From Streptomyces sp. NBC_00102 (GTDB lineage Bacteria > Actinomycetota > Actinomycetes > Streptomycetales > Streptomycetaceae): DNA of 64,000 nucleotides. The translations under genes and the position numbers were made by a program. Positions 9,025 through 17,733 of this stretch are shown here, piece by piece. The notes beneath the pieces were generated by a model that saw only the letters and a program-made list of their open reading frames with translations, had not been told where the DNA came from and did no database searches. Where the stretch lies: positions 124,001-188,000 of the forward strand of contig NZ_JAPEMC010000004.1 of the NCBI RefSeq assembly GCF_026343115.1. Direction: 5' to 3'. The first letter of the stretch is position 1. Each line of letters starts with the position of its first letter.

Positions 9025-9077
9025 CGTGTCCGGCGGATCTGCGCCGCGTCCTATCCGGTCCTGATCCGCCGGACACG
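9025..9077. terminator. Bidirectional stem-loop between convergent genes
   Basis: A perfect 15-base inverted repeat (CGTGTCCGGCGGATC and its complement) with a 23-base loop lies between the ends of the MpaB gene and the methyltransferase gene. There is no T-run, as is common in Streptomyces. Confidence 0.65.
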
Positions 9078-9118
9078 CCCCAGGAGGCCGAGGCGGTGCG
9101 CGAAGTCGGCCGGAACGC

Positions 9119-9718
9119 TCACCGCTCACGGCGGGCGAGGGCGAGGAACCGGTCGTCCTTGTCGGTGTACGAGTCCAGCCGCCACCCCGAACGGGCCAGC
9201 AGAGGGCGGATGTTGGGCTCGGCGCGCAGGTCGTCCGCGGTGAGCGCGCGACCGTGCCGAGCGGCGAGCGCGGCCCTGCCGATCGGGTGGAAGAGGGCGA
9301 GCCGGCCGCCCGGCCGCACCGTACGGGCCAGTTCGCGCAGACCGGCCTCCGGGTGGGCGAGGTGGGAGACCAGTCCGGCGCCGAACACGGCGTCCAATGC
9401 CGCGTCCCGCAGGGGGACGCGCGCGACGTCGGCGAGCAGCAGCGCGGCGTACCGGTCGCGTCCGGCCAGCACCGCCTCCCGGAGCATCGCGGGCGTCAGA
9501 TCCGCGCCCAGGACCGTGCCGGACGGGCCGACCGCCTCGCGCAGGAACGGCAGGGCCCGGCCCGTACCGCAGCCCGCGTCGAGCACCGCATCCCCCGGAC
9601 GGAGCCCGAGGAGGCCCACCGCCGAGGCGTAGGCGGGGCCGTCGCCGGGGAAGCGGCTGTCCCAGCCGGCCGCCCGCTCGGTGAAGAAGTCGCGTACATG
9701 TGTCCGTTCGTCGTCCAT
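9119..9718 (-). CDS. SAM-dependent methyltransferase, class I
   Basis: This 199-residue protein has a standard Rossmann methyltransferase fold. Motif I is VLDAGCGTGRALPFL near residue 49, followed by the acidic loop LGADLTPAML, motif II around LLADVARVPLRDAALD and the post-II segment GRLALFHPIGRAAL. This is the UbiE/Methyltransf_11 type, which methylates small molecules; the acceptor is unknown. The ATG at 9718 is chosen because the family's N-terminal segment (VRDFFTERAAGWDSRF) begins just after it, but no good ribosome-binding site precedes it, so an upstream start cannot be excluded. It stands alone between convergent and divergent neighbours. Confidence 0.87.
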   Translation of the reverse strand: MDDERTHVRDFFTERAAGWDSRFPGDGPAYASAVGLLGLRPGDAVLDAGCGTGRALPFLREAVGPSGTVLGADLTPAMLREAVLAGRDRYAALLLADVARVPLRDAALDAVFGAGLVSHLAHPEAGLRELARTVRPGGRLALFHPIGRAALAARHGRALTADDLRAEPNIRPLLARSGWRLDSYTDKDDRFLALARRER

Positions 9719-9981
9719 GTGTACATGATCGCGGTCGGATGGCTGGAACGGGGCGGTGGGAGGAGTGAGTTCGCGGTGAGCCGGGAATGCTTCCGTGAGC
9801 CGTACGAGGTGGGGATCCCGGGGTGGCGCGTCCCTTTTGGCGGGTTCATGGCGACAGTCTCCTGTGTCCGTCCGCGGGCTTCGGGCGACAGAATCAGCCA
9901 CTCTGCGATCGCTTCAGAACGGCGATCCGTCATATTCCATGAATTTCGAAGTGTGCCCCCGACGCGTACCGCCCGCCGGGC

Positions 9982-9987
9982 TAGCGT
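9982..9987 (+). promoter_or_regulatory. Possible -10 box of a leaderless or very short-leader transcript
   Basis: TAGCGT matches the Streptomyces TANNNT -10 pattern and ends 9 bases before the ATG of the MHYT gene, which lacks any Shine-Dalgarno sequence. No convincing -35 box is seen. Confidence 0.3.
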
Positions 9988-9996
9988 CCCCGATTT

Positions 9997-10818
9997 ATGG
10001 GACACCTGGACCACGCCACCTTCGGCTGGCTGACACCCGTGCTGTCGTACGCGATGGCATCGACAGGCGCCGCGCTCGGCCTGCGGTGCACCGTGCGCGC
10101 ACTGCACACCACCGGCCGTTCGCGGCGCAACTGGCTGCTCACCGCGGCCTCCGCCCTCGGCACCGGCATCTGGACGATGCACTTCGTCGCCATGCTCGGC
10201 TTCGGGGTCACCGGCACCGACATCCGCTACGACGTGGGCCTGACCCTGTTCAGCCTGATCGTCGCCGTGGTGGTCGTCGGGATCGGCGTCTTCGCCGTGG
10301 GACACGGACGCAACCGTGAACGGGCCCTGCTGGCCGGCGGGCTCACCACCGGCGTCGGCGTCGCGAGCATGCACTACCTCGGCATGGCCGCCATCCACCT
10401 GCACGGCGAGGTCCACTACAACCCCGTGATGGTCGCGGTCTCCGTGGCGATCGCCGTCGTCGCCGCCACCGCGGCGCTCTGGGCGGCCCTCAACATCCAC
10501 ACCCCCGGCGCCGTGGTGCTCGCCTCCCTCGTGATGGGGGCCGCCGTCAGCTCCATGCACTACACCGGGATGCTGGCGGTCGGTGTCGAGGTGGCTCCGT
10601 CCGCGGCGCCCCTGACCGGAGCCACGGCCATGCAGTTCATTTTCCCCCTCACCGTCGGGCTCGGCTCCTACCTCTTCCTCACCTCGGCGTTCGTCGCGCT
10701 CTCGCCCACGGCGCGGGACGCCGACGACGACGCCTACGCGTTCGCCACGGCCGCACGCGCCCGCCACACCGACCGGCTCACCACGCCCGGCGAACCGTCC
10801 CCGGCCGCCCGCCCCTGA
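9997..10818 (+). CDS. MHYT-domain membrane sensor without output domain
   Basis: This 273-residue protein has about seven transmembrane helices carrying three MHYT-type motifs: WTMHFVAMLGF near residue 58, ASMHYLGMAAI near residue 123 and SSMHYTGMLAV near residue 186. MHYT modules are proposed copper-binding sensors for oxygen, CO or NO. Many carry GGDEF/EAL or kinase domains; this one ends in a short charged cytoplasmic tail with none. It must therefore signal through a partner if it signals at all. The gene lies 56 bases upstream of cvnA on the same strand and is probably transcribed with it, making the CvnA kinase a candidate partner (inference). The ATG has no ribosome site, which fits a leaderless transcript. 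Confidence 0.9.
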   Translation: MGHLDHATFGWLTPVLSYAMASTGAALGLRCTVRALHTTGRSRRNWLLTAASALGTGIWTMHFVAMLGFGVTGTDIRYDVGLTLFSLIVAVVVVGIGVFAVGHGRNRERALLAGGLTTGVGVASMHYLGMAAIHLHGEVHYNPVMVAVSVAIAVVAATAALWAALNIHTPGAVVLASLVMGAAVSSMHYTGMLAVGVEVAPSAAPLTGATAMQFIFPLTVGLGSYLFLTSAFVALSPTARDADDDAYAFATAARARHTDRLTTPGEPSPAARP

Positions 10819-10874
10819 CCGGGCCGCCGTTCCCGCTCCCCGACCACCCCTTTCCCGACCGGAACGAGGAGGCC

Positions 10875-13532
10875 ATGCGCCCACTCCGTACGACCCAGGC
10901 GCCCGGCGCCCAGGACGACCGGCCCATACCCCCGGTACGGGGCCGGCGCGCGCACGCGGGTCCCCCGGCCGACGAGCGCGTCGTGCTCGGCTCCCGTCCG
11001 CGCCGCACGCAGGACCCGTCCGGCCGCCGGCGCACCTGGTCCCCGAGGCCGCGCACCGTACGGGCCAAAGTGCTCGCCCTGCTGATGGTGCCGGTCGTGT
11101 CGCTGCTCGCCCTGTGGGGGCTCGCGACCGTCACCACGGCCCAGGAGGTGTCCCGGCTCCGTCAGGCGGAACGGGTGGACGCCACCGTGCGTACCCCGGT
11201 CCGGCAAGCCGTCGACGCGCTCCAGGCCGAGCGGAAGGCCGCCCTCGTCCAGTCGGCCGCACCCGGCGACGGCGCCGCCGCGACCCTGGAGACCCGAGCC
11301 GCCCGCACCGGCGCGGCGCTCGACCGGCTCAGGATGGGCGAGGGGCACACCGTCGCGGACACCGGCGGCCTGCCCGCGGGGCTCGCCACCCGCATGGACG
11401 TCTTCCTCGCCCGCGCCGACGGACTCGGCCCCCTGCGCGGCCGGCTCCTCGCCTCCCCGGGCCCCGAACCGGACAGCGACACCGACCGGGACAGCGCCTA
11501 TCTCGCGTACACCGACGCCATCGGCGCCGCCTTCGGAGTGCTCGGAGCCCTCACCGGGATCCAGAACGCCGAAATCGGTCCCGAGGCACGAGTCCTGCTC
11601 GAACTCGGCAGGGCGGACGAGATGCTGGCACGCGAGGACGTCCTCCTCGCCGCGGCCGCGCGGACCGGCACGCTCGAAGGGCGGGCGCTGCTCCGCTTCA
11701 CCGGAGCCGTCGAGGCGCGGCGGGCCTTCACCGAGACGGCCGCCGCCGATCTGCCCGCCGCGGAACGCGACGCCTGGCAGGACCTCGCCGCGGACAGCGC
11801 GTACCGCGCCGTGGAGAGCGCCGAGGACGCGGTACTCGCCGCACGGCCCGGTGCCCCGGCCGCCCAAGCGGTCCCGGCCGACGCCTGGGCCCTGGCGGGC
11901 GGCCCCGTCCTCACCCGGCTGCGCGCCGTCGAGGCCGCGGCGGCGGACCGCCTGGCGGGCCGTTCCGATCCGCTGGCGAGCGGGCTGACGAGCTCCGACG
12001 GGGCCGCGGTCCTGTTCGGGTTCATCGCCGTGGTCGCCGCGCTCGTCATCTCCGTACGCATCGGCAGCGGCCTCGTCACGGAGCTGGTGAGCCTGCGCGA
12101 CAGCGCCCTGGCCATCGCGCGCCGCGAACTGCCGCGAGCGATGGAACGCCTGCGGGCGGGGGAGGAGATCGACGTCAAGGCCGAATCCCCGCCCCGCAGG
12201 CCCTCGCAGGACGAGATCGGCCAGGTCGGCGAGGCACTCGACATCGTGCACCGCGCGGCGCTCAGCGCCGCGGTGGAGCGCGCCGAACTCGCGAGCGGCA
12301 TCGCCGGGGTCTTCGTCAACCTCGCCCGCCGCAGCCAGGTCCTGGTCCACCGTCAGCTCAACCTCCTGGACGGCATGGAACGCCGCGCCGACGACCCCAA
12401 CGAACTGGCCGACCTCTTCCGCCTCGACCACCTGACCACCCGTATGCGCCGGCACGCGGAAAGCCTGATCATCCTGTCCGGCGCCGCCCCCGGACGGGCC
12501 TGGCGCAGGCCCGTGCCGCTCACCCAGGTGGTCCGGGCGGCGGTCTCGGAGATCGAGGACTACGCCCGGGTGGAGGTACGCCGGCTCGCCGACGTCTCCG
12601 TGACGGGGGTCGCGGTCGCCGACCTCACCCACCTGCTCGCCGAACTCGTCGAGAACGCGGCCCAGTTCTCGCCGCCGCACACCAAGGTGCGGATCACTGG
12701 CGAACCCGTGGGCAACGGCTACGCGATCGAGATCGAGGACCGTGGCCTCGGCATGGGGGCGGAGCTCCTCGCGCAGGCCAACAAGCGCATCGAACAGTCC
12801 GAGGCGCTCGATCTGTTCGACAGCGACCGGCTCGGACTGTTCGTCGTCAGCCGGCTCTCCTCCCGCCACCGGATCAAGGTCGGGCTCCGCACCTCTCCGT
12901 ACGGCGGCACCACCGCGGTCGTTCTGCTGCCGACCGCTCTGCTGCACGAGGATCCGCCGGAGAACGCGGATCCGGGCGCCCCCGCTCCGCAGGCAGCCGC
13001 GGGCGAGAAGCCCTCGCCACGGGCGGCCGTCACCGGAGGCGGGCACCGGGCCGCCTTCCCGCCGCCCGTCGCGGTCCCCGACCAGGCCCCCGACCCCGAC
13101 CCCGCGGAGACGGGCGAAGACGCCTCGGACACGCCTCCCGCCCCGGTCACCGCACTCCGGCGCAGGCCCCGCACCCCGGCGGCCGGCCGGGCAGCGGAAC
13201 GCGGCCACCCCCGGTCACCCCTCAAGCAGGCGGCGGCCCAGCCCCCGGAGCGGAGCAAGGCGGCCGGCGACGACGAGGAGCTTCCCCGGCGGGTCCGGCA
13301 GGCGCACCTGGTGCCCCAGCTCCGCCAGGGGCAGGCCCCGCCGCCGCGGGAACAGCGTGCCGGGGGCGGGGGCGGACCCGCCGAGCGCACGCCCGAACAG
13401 GTCCGGGACCGCATGACCGCCTACCGGGACGGATGGCGGCGCGGCAGTGGTACGGCGGCGGTAGCCCCGCCGACGGCGCCCCCCGCACCGGGCCCGGCGG
13501 CCCACCCCATCGACGTAGGAGATCCCGGATGA
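10875..13532 (+). CDS. cvnA: Conservon sensor histidine kinase CvnA
   Basis: This 885-residue membrane kinase-like protein heads a conservon. A basic N-terminal tail is followed by TM1 (about 66-87), an extracytoplasmic nitrate-sensor-like helical domain, TM2 (about 376-398), a HAMP-like linker, a dimerisation helix with DHLTTRMRRHAESL near residue 520 and a GHKL ATPase domain (N box LLAELVENAAQFSPPHTK near 590; G1 DRGLGMG; GLFVVSRLSSRH). A 190-residue Pro-rich tail follows. CvnA proteins assemble with CvnB, CvnC and the GTPase CvnD at the membrane, in a way likened to eukaryotic G-protein systems. Its stop overlaps the cvnB start as ATGA. The start is ATG with AGGAGG very close upstream, so a slightly different start is possible. 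Confidence 0.93.
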   Translation: MRPLRTTQAPGAQDDRPIPPVRGRRAHAGPPADERVVLGSRPRRTQDPSGRRRTWSPRPRTVRAKVLALLMVPVVSLLALWGLATVTTAQEVSRLRQAERVDATVRTPVRQAVDALQAERKAALVQSAAPGDGAAATLETRAARTGAALDRLRMGEGHTVADTGGLPAGLATRMDVFLARADGLGPLRGRLLASPGPEPDSDTDRDSAYLAYTDAIGAAFGVLGALTGIQNAEIGPEARVLLELGRADEMLAREDVLLAAAARTGTLEGRALLRFTGAVEARRAFTETAAADLPAAERDAWQDLAADSAYRAVESAEDAVLAARPGAPAAQAVPADAWALAGGPVLTRLRAVEAAAADRLAGRSDPLASGLTSSDGAAVLFGFIAVVAALVISVRIGSGLVTELVSLRDSALAIARRELPRAMERLRAGEEIDVKAESPPRRPSQDEIGQVGEALDIVHRAALSAAVERAELASGIAGVFVNLARRSQVLVHRQLNLLDGMERRADDPNELADLFRLDHLTTRMRRHAESLIILSGAAPGRAWRRPVPLTQVVRAAVSEIEDYARVEVRRLADVSVTGVAVADLTHLLAELVENAAQFSPPHTKVRITGEPVGNGYAIEIEDRGLGMGAELLAQANKRIEQSEALDLFDSDRLGLFVVSRLSSRHRIKVGLRTSPYGGTTAVVLLPTALLHEDPPENADPGAPAPQAAAGEKPSPRAAVTGGGHRAAFPPPVAVPDQAPDPDPAETGEDASDTPPAPVTALRRRPRTPAAGRAAERGHPRSPLKQAAAQPPERSKAAGDDEELPRRVRQAHLVPQLRQGQAPPPREQRAGGGGGPAERTPEQVRDRMTAYRDGWRRGSGTAAVAPPTAPPAPGPAAHPIDVGDPG

Positions 13533-13963
13533 TCGCGAACGTGAGGACGGCATTGAACCACCGCTCGGGCGAACTCGACTGGCTGCTGGACGATCTGGTG
13601 AAGAGGGTCGCGGAAGTGCGGCACGCCGTCGTCCTGTCCGGCGACGGACTGGCGGTCGGCGCCTCCAGCGTGCTGAGCCGCGAGGACGCCGAACACCTGG
13701 CCGCCGTCGCCTCAGGCTTCCACAGCCTCGCCAAGGGAGCGGGCCGTCACTTCGGGGCAGGCGGTGTGCGCCAGACGATGGTGGAGATGGACGAGGGCTT
13801 CCTGTTCGTCGTCGCGGCGGGGGAAGGCTCGTGCCTGGCGGTGCTGAGCGACGCCGTCGCCGACATCGGCCTGGTCGCGTACGAGATGGCACGCCTGGTC
13901 AAGCGGGTCGGTGAGCACCTGAGTTCACCGGCACGGCTCGCACAACCCACGGCCGCGGGCTGA
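13529..13963 (+). CDS. cvnB: Roadblock/LC7 protein CvnB
   Basis: This 144-residue protein is a single roadblock/LC7 domain, with the typical opening ELDWLLDDLVKRV, the central strand HAVVLSGDGLAVGAS and REDAEHLAAVASG. In the conservon the roadblock protein associates with CvnA and is thought to act on the GTPase CvnD, as MglB does on MglA (a general roadblock role). The ATG overlaps the cvnA stop by four bases, so translation is coupled. It is about 70% identical by hand alignment, over about 118 residues, to the second roadblock protein at 19023-19427, which points to a duplication. Confidence 0.95.
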   Translation: MIANVRTALNHRSGELDWLLDDLVKRVAEVRHAVVLSGDGLAVGASSVLSREDAEHLAAVASGFHSLAKGAGRHFGAGGVRQTMVEMDEGFLFVVAAGEGSCLAVLSDAVADIGLVAYEMARLVKRVGEHLSSPARLAQPTAAG

Positions 13964-13989
13964 GAGGACGGAAGGACGGGAGGAAAACG

Positions 13990-14469
13990 GTGCGAATGTC
14001 CGACGAGTCCGAAATGGCCTACGGCGGCCGGGACCTCTGGTCCCACGACCCCTACCGGGACAGGGAGATGGGTACCGGCGCGGACGCTCTGCGCGGTAGC
14101 CAGTGGTACGACGCGGACGCGGGACCCCTGGTGCGCCCGTACGCCGTCACCGGGGGACGTACGGAACCGGGTCCGAGCGGGGCGCGGTTCGACCTCATCG
14201 CCCTGGTCGACGTCGCCGAAGCGTCCGACCGCGACGCCGAGACGATGCTCGGTCCGGAACACCGGGCACTGCTCGCCCTGTGCCAGGAGGAGACCCAGTC
14301 GGTCGCGGAGCTCGCCGCCGACGCCGACCTCCCGGTGGGCGTGGTACGAGTGCTCCTGGGCGACCTGCTGGAGGGTGGCCACGTGACGGTGAGCCGGCCC
14401 GTCCCGCCCGCACAGCTGCCCGACGCACGCATTCTCCGCGAGGTCATCGACGGACTGCGGGCGCTCTGA
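13990..14469 (+). CDS. cvnC: DUF742 winged-helix protein CvnC
   Basis: This 159-residue protein is the DUF742 component of the conservon. A variable, Gly/Asp-rich N-terminus (about 50 residues) leads to RPYAVTGGRTEPG, the invariant start of the DUF742 fold, and then a winged-helix-like region with CQEETQSVAELAADADLPVGVV (helix-turn-helix portion) and LEGGHVTV. DUF742 proteins may bind DNA or act as adaptors; this is not settled. The GTG start at 13990 has GGGAGG six bases upstream; an internal ATG two codons later is less well spaced. Unlike the usual cvnABCD order, the gene is not followed by cvnD: a perfect hairpin and a MarR/MMPL pair come next. Confidence 0.92.
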   Translation: MRMSDESEMAYGGRDLWSHDPYRDREMGTGADALRGSQWYDADAGPLVRPYAVTGGRTEPGPSGARFDLIALVDVAEASDRDAETMLGPEHRALLALCQEETQSVAELAADADLPVGVVRVLLGDLLEGGHVTVSRPVPPAQLPDARILREVIDGLRAL

Positions 14470-14531
14470 GGCGTCCCGGGCATGCCGAGTACCGGCCGGA
14501 GACTGGGACCGTACAGCCCGCCGCTTGGCCG

Positions 14532-14565
14532 GACCATCGGGGAGTCGGACGACTCCCCGATGGTC
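14532..14565. terminator. Perfect bidirectional hairpin after cvnC
   Basis: GACCATCGGGGAGTC and its exact complement form a 15-base stem with a four-base GGAC loop between cvnC and the convergent marR-type gene. The right arm overlaps the MarR stop codon by two bases. It should end transcription from both sides and therefore isolates cvnABC from cvnD. Confidence 0.85.
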
Positions 14566-15067
14566 ATTTCCGTGCCCGGCGGATCTGGGCGAGTTCGTCG
14601 TTCATCGCTTCGAGGAACCGGGAGACCGTACGCAACTCCGCCGCGTCGAACTGGCCCCGCGCGGCGCGGGTGCTCTCGGCGAGCGGCCTGAAGTAGTCGC
14701 GGGCCACCGCCATCGCCGCCGGCGCGTAGTGGAGGTGCACCACCCTCCGGTCGCCACTGTCCCTGACCCGCCGGATGTGACCGGTCCGTTCCAGCCGGTC
14801 CAGACAGGCCGTCACCGCGCCCGAGGTCAGATTGAGCTGCTCCCGCAGCCGCCCCGGCGTCATGGCGGTGCCGGGTTCACCGTGGTCCGCGTCGAGGATC
14901 GCGATGAGCGCCTGCACGTCCGTCGGGTGGAGGTCCTGCTCATGGGCGAATTCATGTGCGATGCGGTTGAACTCGCTGTTCATCCGCCGCAGCAGCACGG
15001 CGAAACTCTGGAGCCCGGCCGCGTCGTCGTCGGTGCCTCTGTCAGGGCCGCCTTCAGTGCTGCGCAT
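14564..15067 (-). CDS. MarR-family transcriptional regulator
   Basis: This 167-residue protein has the MarR winged-helix architecture: an N-terminal dimerisation helix (SFAVLLRRMNSEFNRIAH), the helix-turn-helix LREQLNLTSGAVTACLDRL and the wing RVRDSGDRRVVHLHY. MarR proteins bind palindromes as dimers and usually release DNA on binding a small phenolic or lipophilic ligand. The gene is divergent from an MMPL-type transporter gene, the classic layout for a regulator of an efflux pump, and an inverted repeat at 15083-15117 in the shared region is the likely operator. The ATG start was chosen for the family's usual N-terminal length. Confidence 0.92.
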   Translation of the reverse strand: MRSTEGGPDRGTDDDAAGLQSFAVLLRRMNSEFNRIAHEFAHEQDLHPTDVQALIAILDADHGEPGTAMTPGRLREQLNLTSGAVTACLDRLERTGHIRRVRDSGDRRVVHLHYAPAAMAVARDYFRPLAESTRAARGQFDAAELRTVSRFLEAMNDELAQIRRARK

Positions 15068-15082
15068 GTGTCCAGGGTAATA

Positions 15083-15117
15083 TCTCTCGATGATTGAGAT
15101 AGTTGATCATTGAGAGA
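15083..15117. promoter_or_regulatory. Candidate MarR operator (inverted repeat)
   Basis: TCTCTCgATGAT is followed, after an 11-base spacer, by ATCATtGAGAGA: 11 of 12 positions in each arm are symmetric. The spot is AT-rich in an otherwise GC-rich region and starts 16 bases upstream of the marR start codon, consistent with autoregulation and control of the divergent transporter. Confidence 0.7.
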
Positions 15118-15323
15118 CATGCTCCACCGCGTGTCGGACCGCCATACGTACCGCGATCCGGGGAACGTGTCCCGCCTCGCGGCACCGTCGTGTCGCACCA
15201 CCCCCGCCCGGCACCACCGTCCCTCTCCGCAGAATCACTCCGCAGCACCGTCACCTCGCAGCAACCGCTGCCACCTCGCAAGCACGTCCCGTCGTTACGA
15301 ACGCGTCGACTCCTGGGGAAGCA

Positions 15324-17453
15324 ATGACGTCCGCCTCACGGCACCGCACACTCCGCTGGCTGGTGCCCGCAGTACTCGTCCTCGTCTGGCTCGGCATCGG
15401 GGGAGTCTTCGGCCCCTACGCAGGGAAGCTCGGAGAGGTCTCCACCAACGACCAGGCCGCGTTCCTGCCGCGCAGCGCCGAGTCGACCGAGGTCTCCGAG
15501 GAACAGAAGGCCTTCCAGAAGTCCGGCACCGTGCCTGCCATCGTCGTCTGGACCGGCGAGGACGGCGCACTCCCGGGCGGTGCGGCCGACGCCGCCACCC
15601 GCGCGCTCGCCTCGCTCCGGGGTACGCCCGGAGTCGAGGGAACCCCCACCCCGGCGCTCCCCTCGAAGGACGGCCGGGCGCTCGAAGGCGTCGTCCAGCT
15701 CGATTCCGGCCTCGGTGACGCCCTGCCCGGAACGCTCGACCGGGTGCGCGACGCCGCCCGGTCCGTGTCCGGCACCACGGTGGGCATCGCGGGGCCCGCG
15801 GCGGCCCAGGCCGATCTCAAGGACGCCTTCGGCGGCATCGACGGTCTGCTCCTCGGAGTGGCCCTCGTCGCCGTCCTCGTCATCCTGCTGCTGGTCTACC
15901 GCAGCCTGCTGCTGCCCTTCCTGATCATCCTCAGCGCCGTCTTCGCCCTCGGACTCGCCTGCGCGATCGTCTACGTGCTCGCCGACCACGGTGCCGTACG
16001 CGTCGACGGCCAGGTGCAGGGCATCCTCTCGATCCTCGTCATCGGCGCTTCCACCGACTACGCGCTGCTGCTCACCGCCCGGTTCCGGGAGGAACTCACC
16101 CGGGGCGCCGACCGCGCCTCGGCCGCGCTCGCCGCACTGCGGCGCTCGGCGGGCGCCATCACGGCGAGCGCGGCGACCGTCGCCCTCGGGCTGCTCGCGC
16201 TGCTGCTCAGCGATCTGACGAACAACCGGGCGCTCGGCCCCGTGGGTGCCATCGGGATCGTCTGCGCCGTGCTCTCCACCCTGACCTTCCTTCCCGCGGT
16301 CCTGGTGCTCACCGGCCGGGCCGCCTACTGGCCGGCCAAGCCCCGCCCCGCGGACGCCGCCACCGGCGGACACGGCATCTGGCGGCGCGTCGCCTCCTTC
16401 GTGGACCGCGCCCCTCGCAAGGTCTGGGCCGGCACCCTGCTGCTCCTGGTGGTGTGCGCGGTCTTCGCGCCCACCCTGAAGTCGCAGGGCGTACCGCTGG
16501 ACGAGACCTTCGTCAACGACGCGCCGTCCGTCTCCGCGCAGGCCACGCTCAGCGAGCACTTCCCCGGCGGGTCCGGGAACCCCGCCGTGATCATCGCCGC
16601 CGCCGACCGTACCGACGAGGTCGTCGCCGCCGCCGGGAAAACCGAGGGGATCGCGGCCGTCGCCCCGGTCACCGCGTCCGGACGCCCCGGAGACGGCCCC
16701 CCGATGGTCGTCGACGGACGGGTGCGGATCGACGCCACACTCAAGGCGGAGGCCGACAGCGACGCCGCCAACGCCACGGTGAAGAGGCTGCGCGAGGCGG
16801 TCCACGCCGTCCCCGGCGCACAGGCCGCCGTCGGCGGGTACTCCGCGCAGCGGCTCGACACGCAGACCCAGGCTTCCGAGGACCGCGCGCTCATCGTGCC
16901 CGTGGTGCTCGCGATCATCCTGGTCATCCTGATCGCACTGCTCCGCTCGGTCCTGCTGCCCGTCCTGCTGGTCGCCACCGTCGGGCTCAACTACCTCGCC
17001 ACACTGGGCGTCTCCGCGCTCGTCTTCCAGCACGTGTTCGGCTTCAGCGGCACGGACGCCTCGGTACCGCTGTACGGGTTCGTCTTCCTCGTCGCCCTCG
17101 GCGTGGACTACAACATCTTCCTGATGTCCCGGGTACGGGAGGAAGCGCTGCTGCACGGCACCCGTCAGGGGATGCTGCGTGGCCTGATCACGACCGGTGG
17201 GGTGATCACCTCGGCGGGCGTGGTGCTGGCCGCGACCTTCGCCGCGCTCCTGGTCATCCCCCTGGCCTTCCTGGTGCAGATCGCGTTCATCGTCGCGTTC
17301 GGCGTTCTGCTCGACACCCTGGTGGTCCGGTCGCTGCTGGTGCCCGCGCTGGTGCTCGACATCGGCCCGGTGTCCTGGTGGCCCGACAAGCGCATGGCGG
17401 CCGTGGGGCGGGACAAGGACGCGGAGGCGGAGCGCGAGGACGCGCGCTCCTGA
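15324..17453 (+). CDS. MMPL-family RND transporter
   Basis: This 709-residue protein is an actinobacterial MMPL/RND-type exporter. It has a first transmembrane helix near residues 10-30 (LVPAVLVLVWLGIGGVFG), a large extracytoplasmic loop to about residue 170, a five-helix bundle (170-340, with ILVIGASTDYALLLTARFRE), a second loop, and a second bundle (about 525-690, with LVALGVDYNIFLMSRVREE). The Asp-Tyr pairs in the two GxDY motifs are proton-relay residues in this superfamily. Such proteins move lipids, siderophores or drugs using the proton gradient; the substrate is unknown. Regulation by the divergent MarR gene is likely. The C-terminal tail is charged. It lies between cvnC and cvnD. Confidence 0.93.
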   Translation: MTSASRHRTLRWLVPAVLVLVWLGIGGVFGPYAGKLGEVSTNDQAAFLPRSAESTEVSEEQKAFQKSGTVPAIVVWTGEDGALPGGAADAATRALASLRGTPGVEGTPTPALPSKDGRALEGVVQLDSGLGDALPGTLDRVRDAARSVSGTTVGIAGPAAAQADLKDAFGGIDGLLLGVALVAVLVILLLVYRSLLLPFLIILSAVFALGLACAIVYVLADHGAVRVDGQVQGILSILVIGASTDYALLLTARFREELTRGADRASAALAALRRSAGAITASAATVALGLLALLLSDLTNNRALGPVGAIGIVCAVLSTLTFLPAVLVLTGRAAYWPAKPRPADAATGGHGIWRRVASFVDRAPRKVWAGTLLLLVVCAVFAPTLKSQGVPLDETFVNDAPSVSAQATLSEHFPGGSGNPAVIIAAADRTDEVVAAAGKTEGIAAVAPVTASGRPGDGPPMVVDGRVRIDATLKAEADSDAANATVKRLREAVHAVPGAQAAVGGYSAQRLDTQTQASEDRALIVPVVLAIILVILIALLRSVLLPVLLVATVGLNYLATLGVSALVFQHVFGFSGTDASVPLYGFVFLVALGVDYNIFLMSRVREEALLHGTRQGMLRGLITTGGVITSAGVVLAATFAALLVIPLAFLVQIAFIVAFGVLLDTLVVRSLLVPALVLDIGPVSWWPDKRMAAVGRDKDAEAEREDARS

Positions 17454-17733
17454 GACGGGTGCCGGGCCGGCGAGGTTGGTACGGACCAGTGTGGCCGGAA
17501 GAGATCGTCGCGCCCGGACCCACCCGCTCGATTGATGTCGCCATACGCGCATCCTGTGACCACCTTCCGGCCGCAACGATCAAATTGCGATCGCCTCCCG
17601 CGGCGGGCCGACCGGCTTGTCATGCTGCTCTGGACCTGACCGGCACGTACCGGGAATTACTCGACCGAGTCCGAAGGGGTGCGCCCGATCCGCGTGGGCG
17701 CCCCCGGGAACTCATGGGTGAGAGAAGTGATCG

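Noticed and set aside
15103..15323. Short frames between the MarR and MMPL genes as a small gene
   Set aside because: They lack ribosome sites and are Arg/Pro/Ser-rich with no conserved pattern; the region is better explained as promoter and leader.
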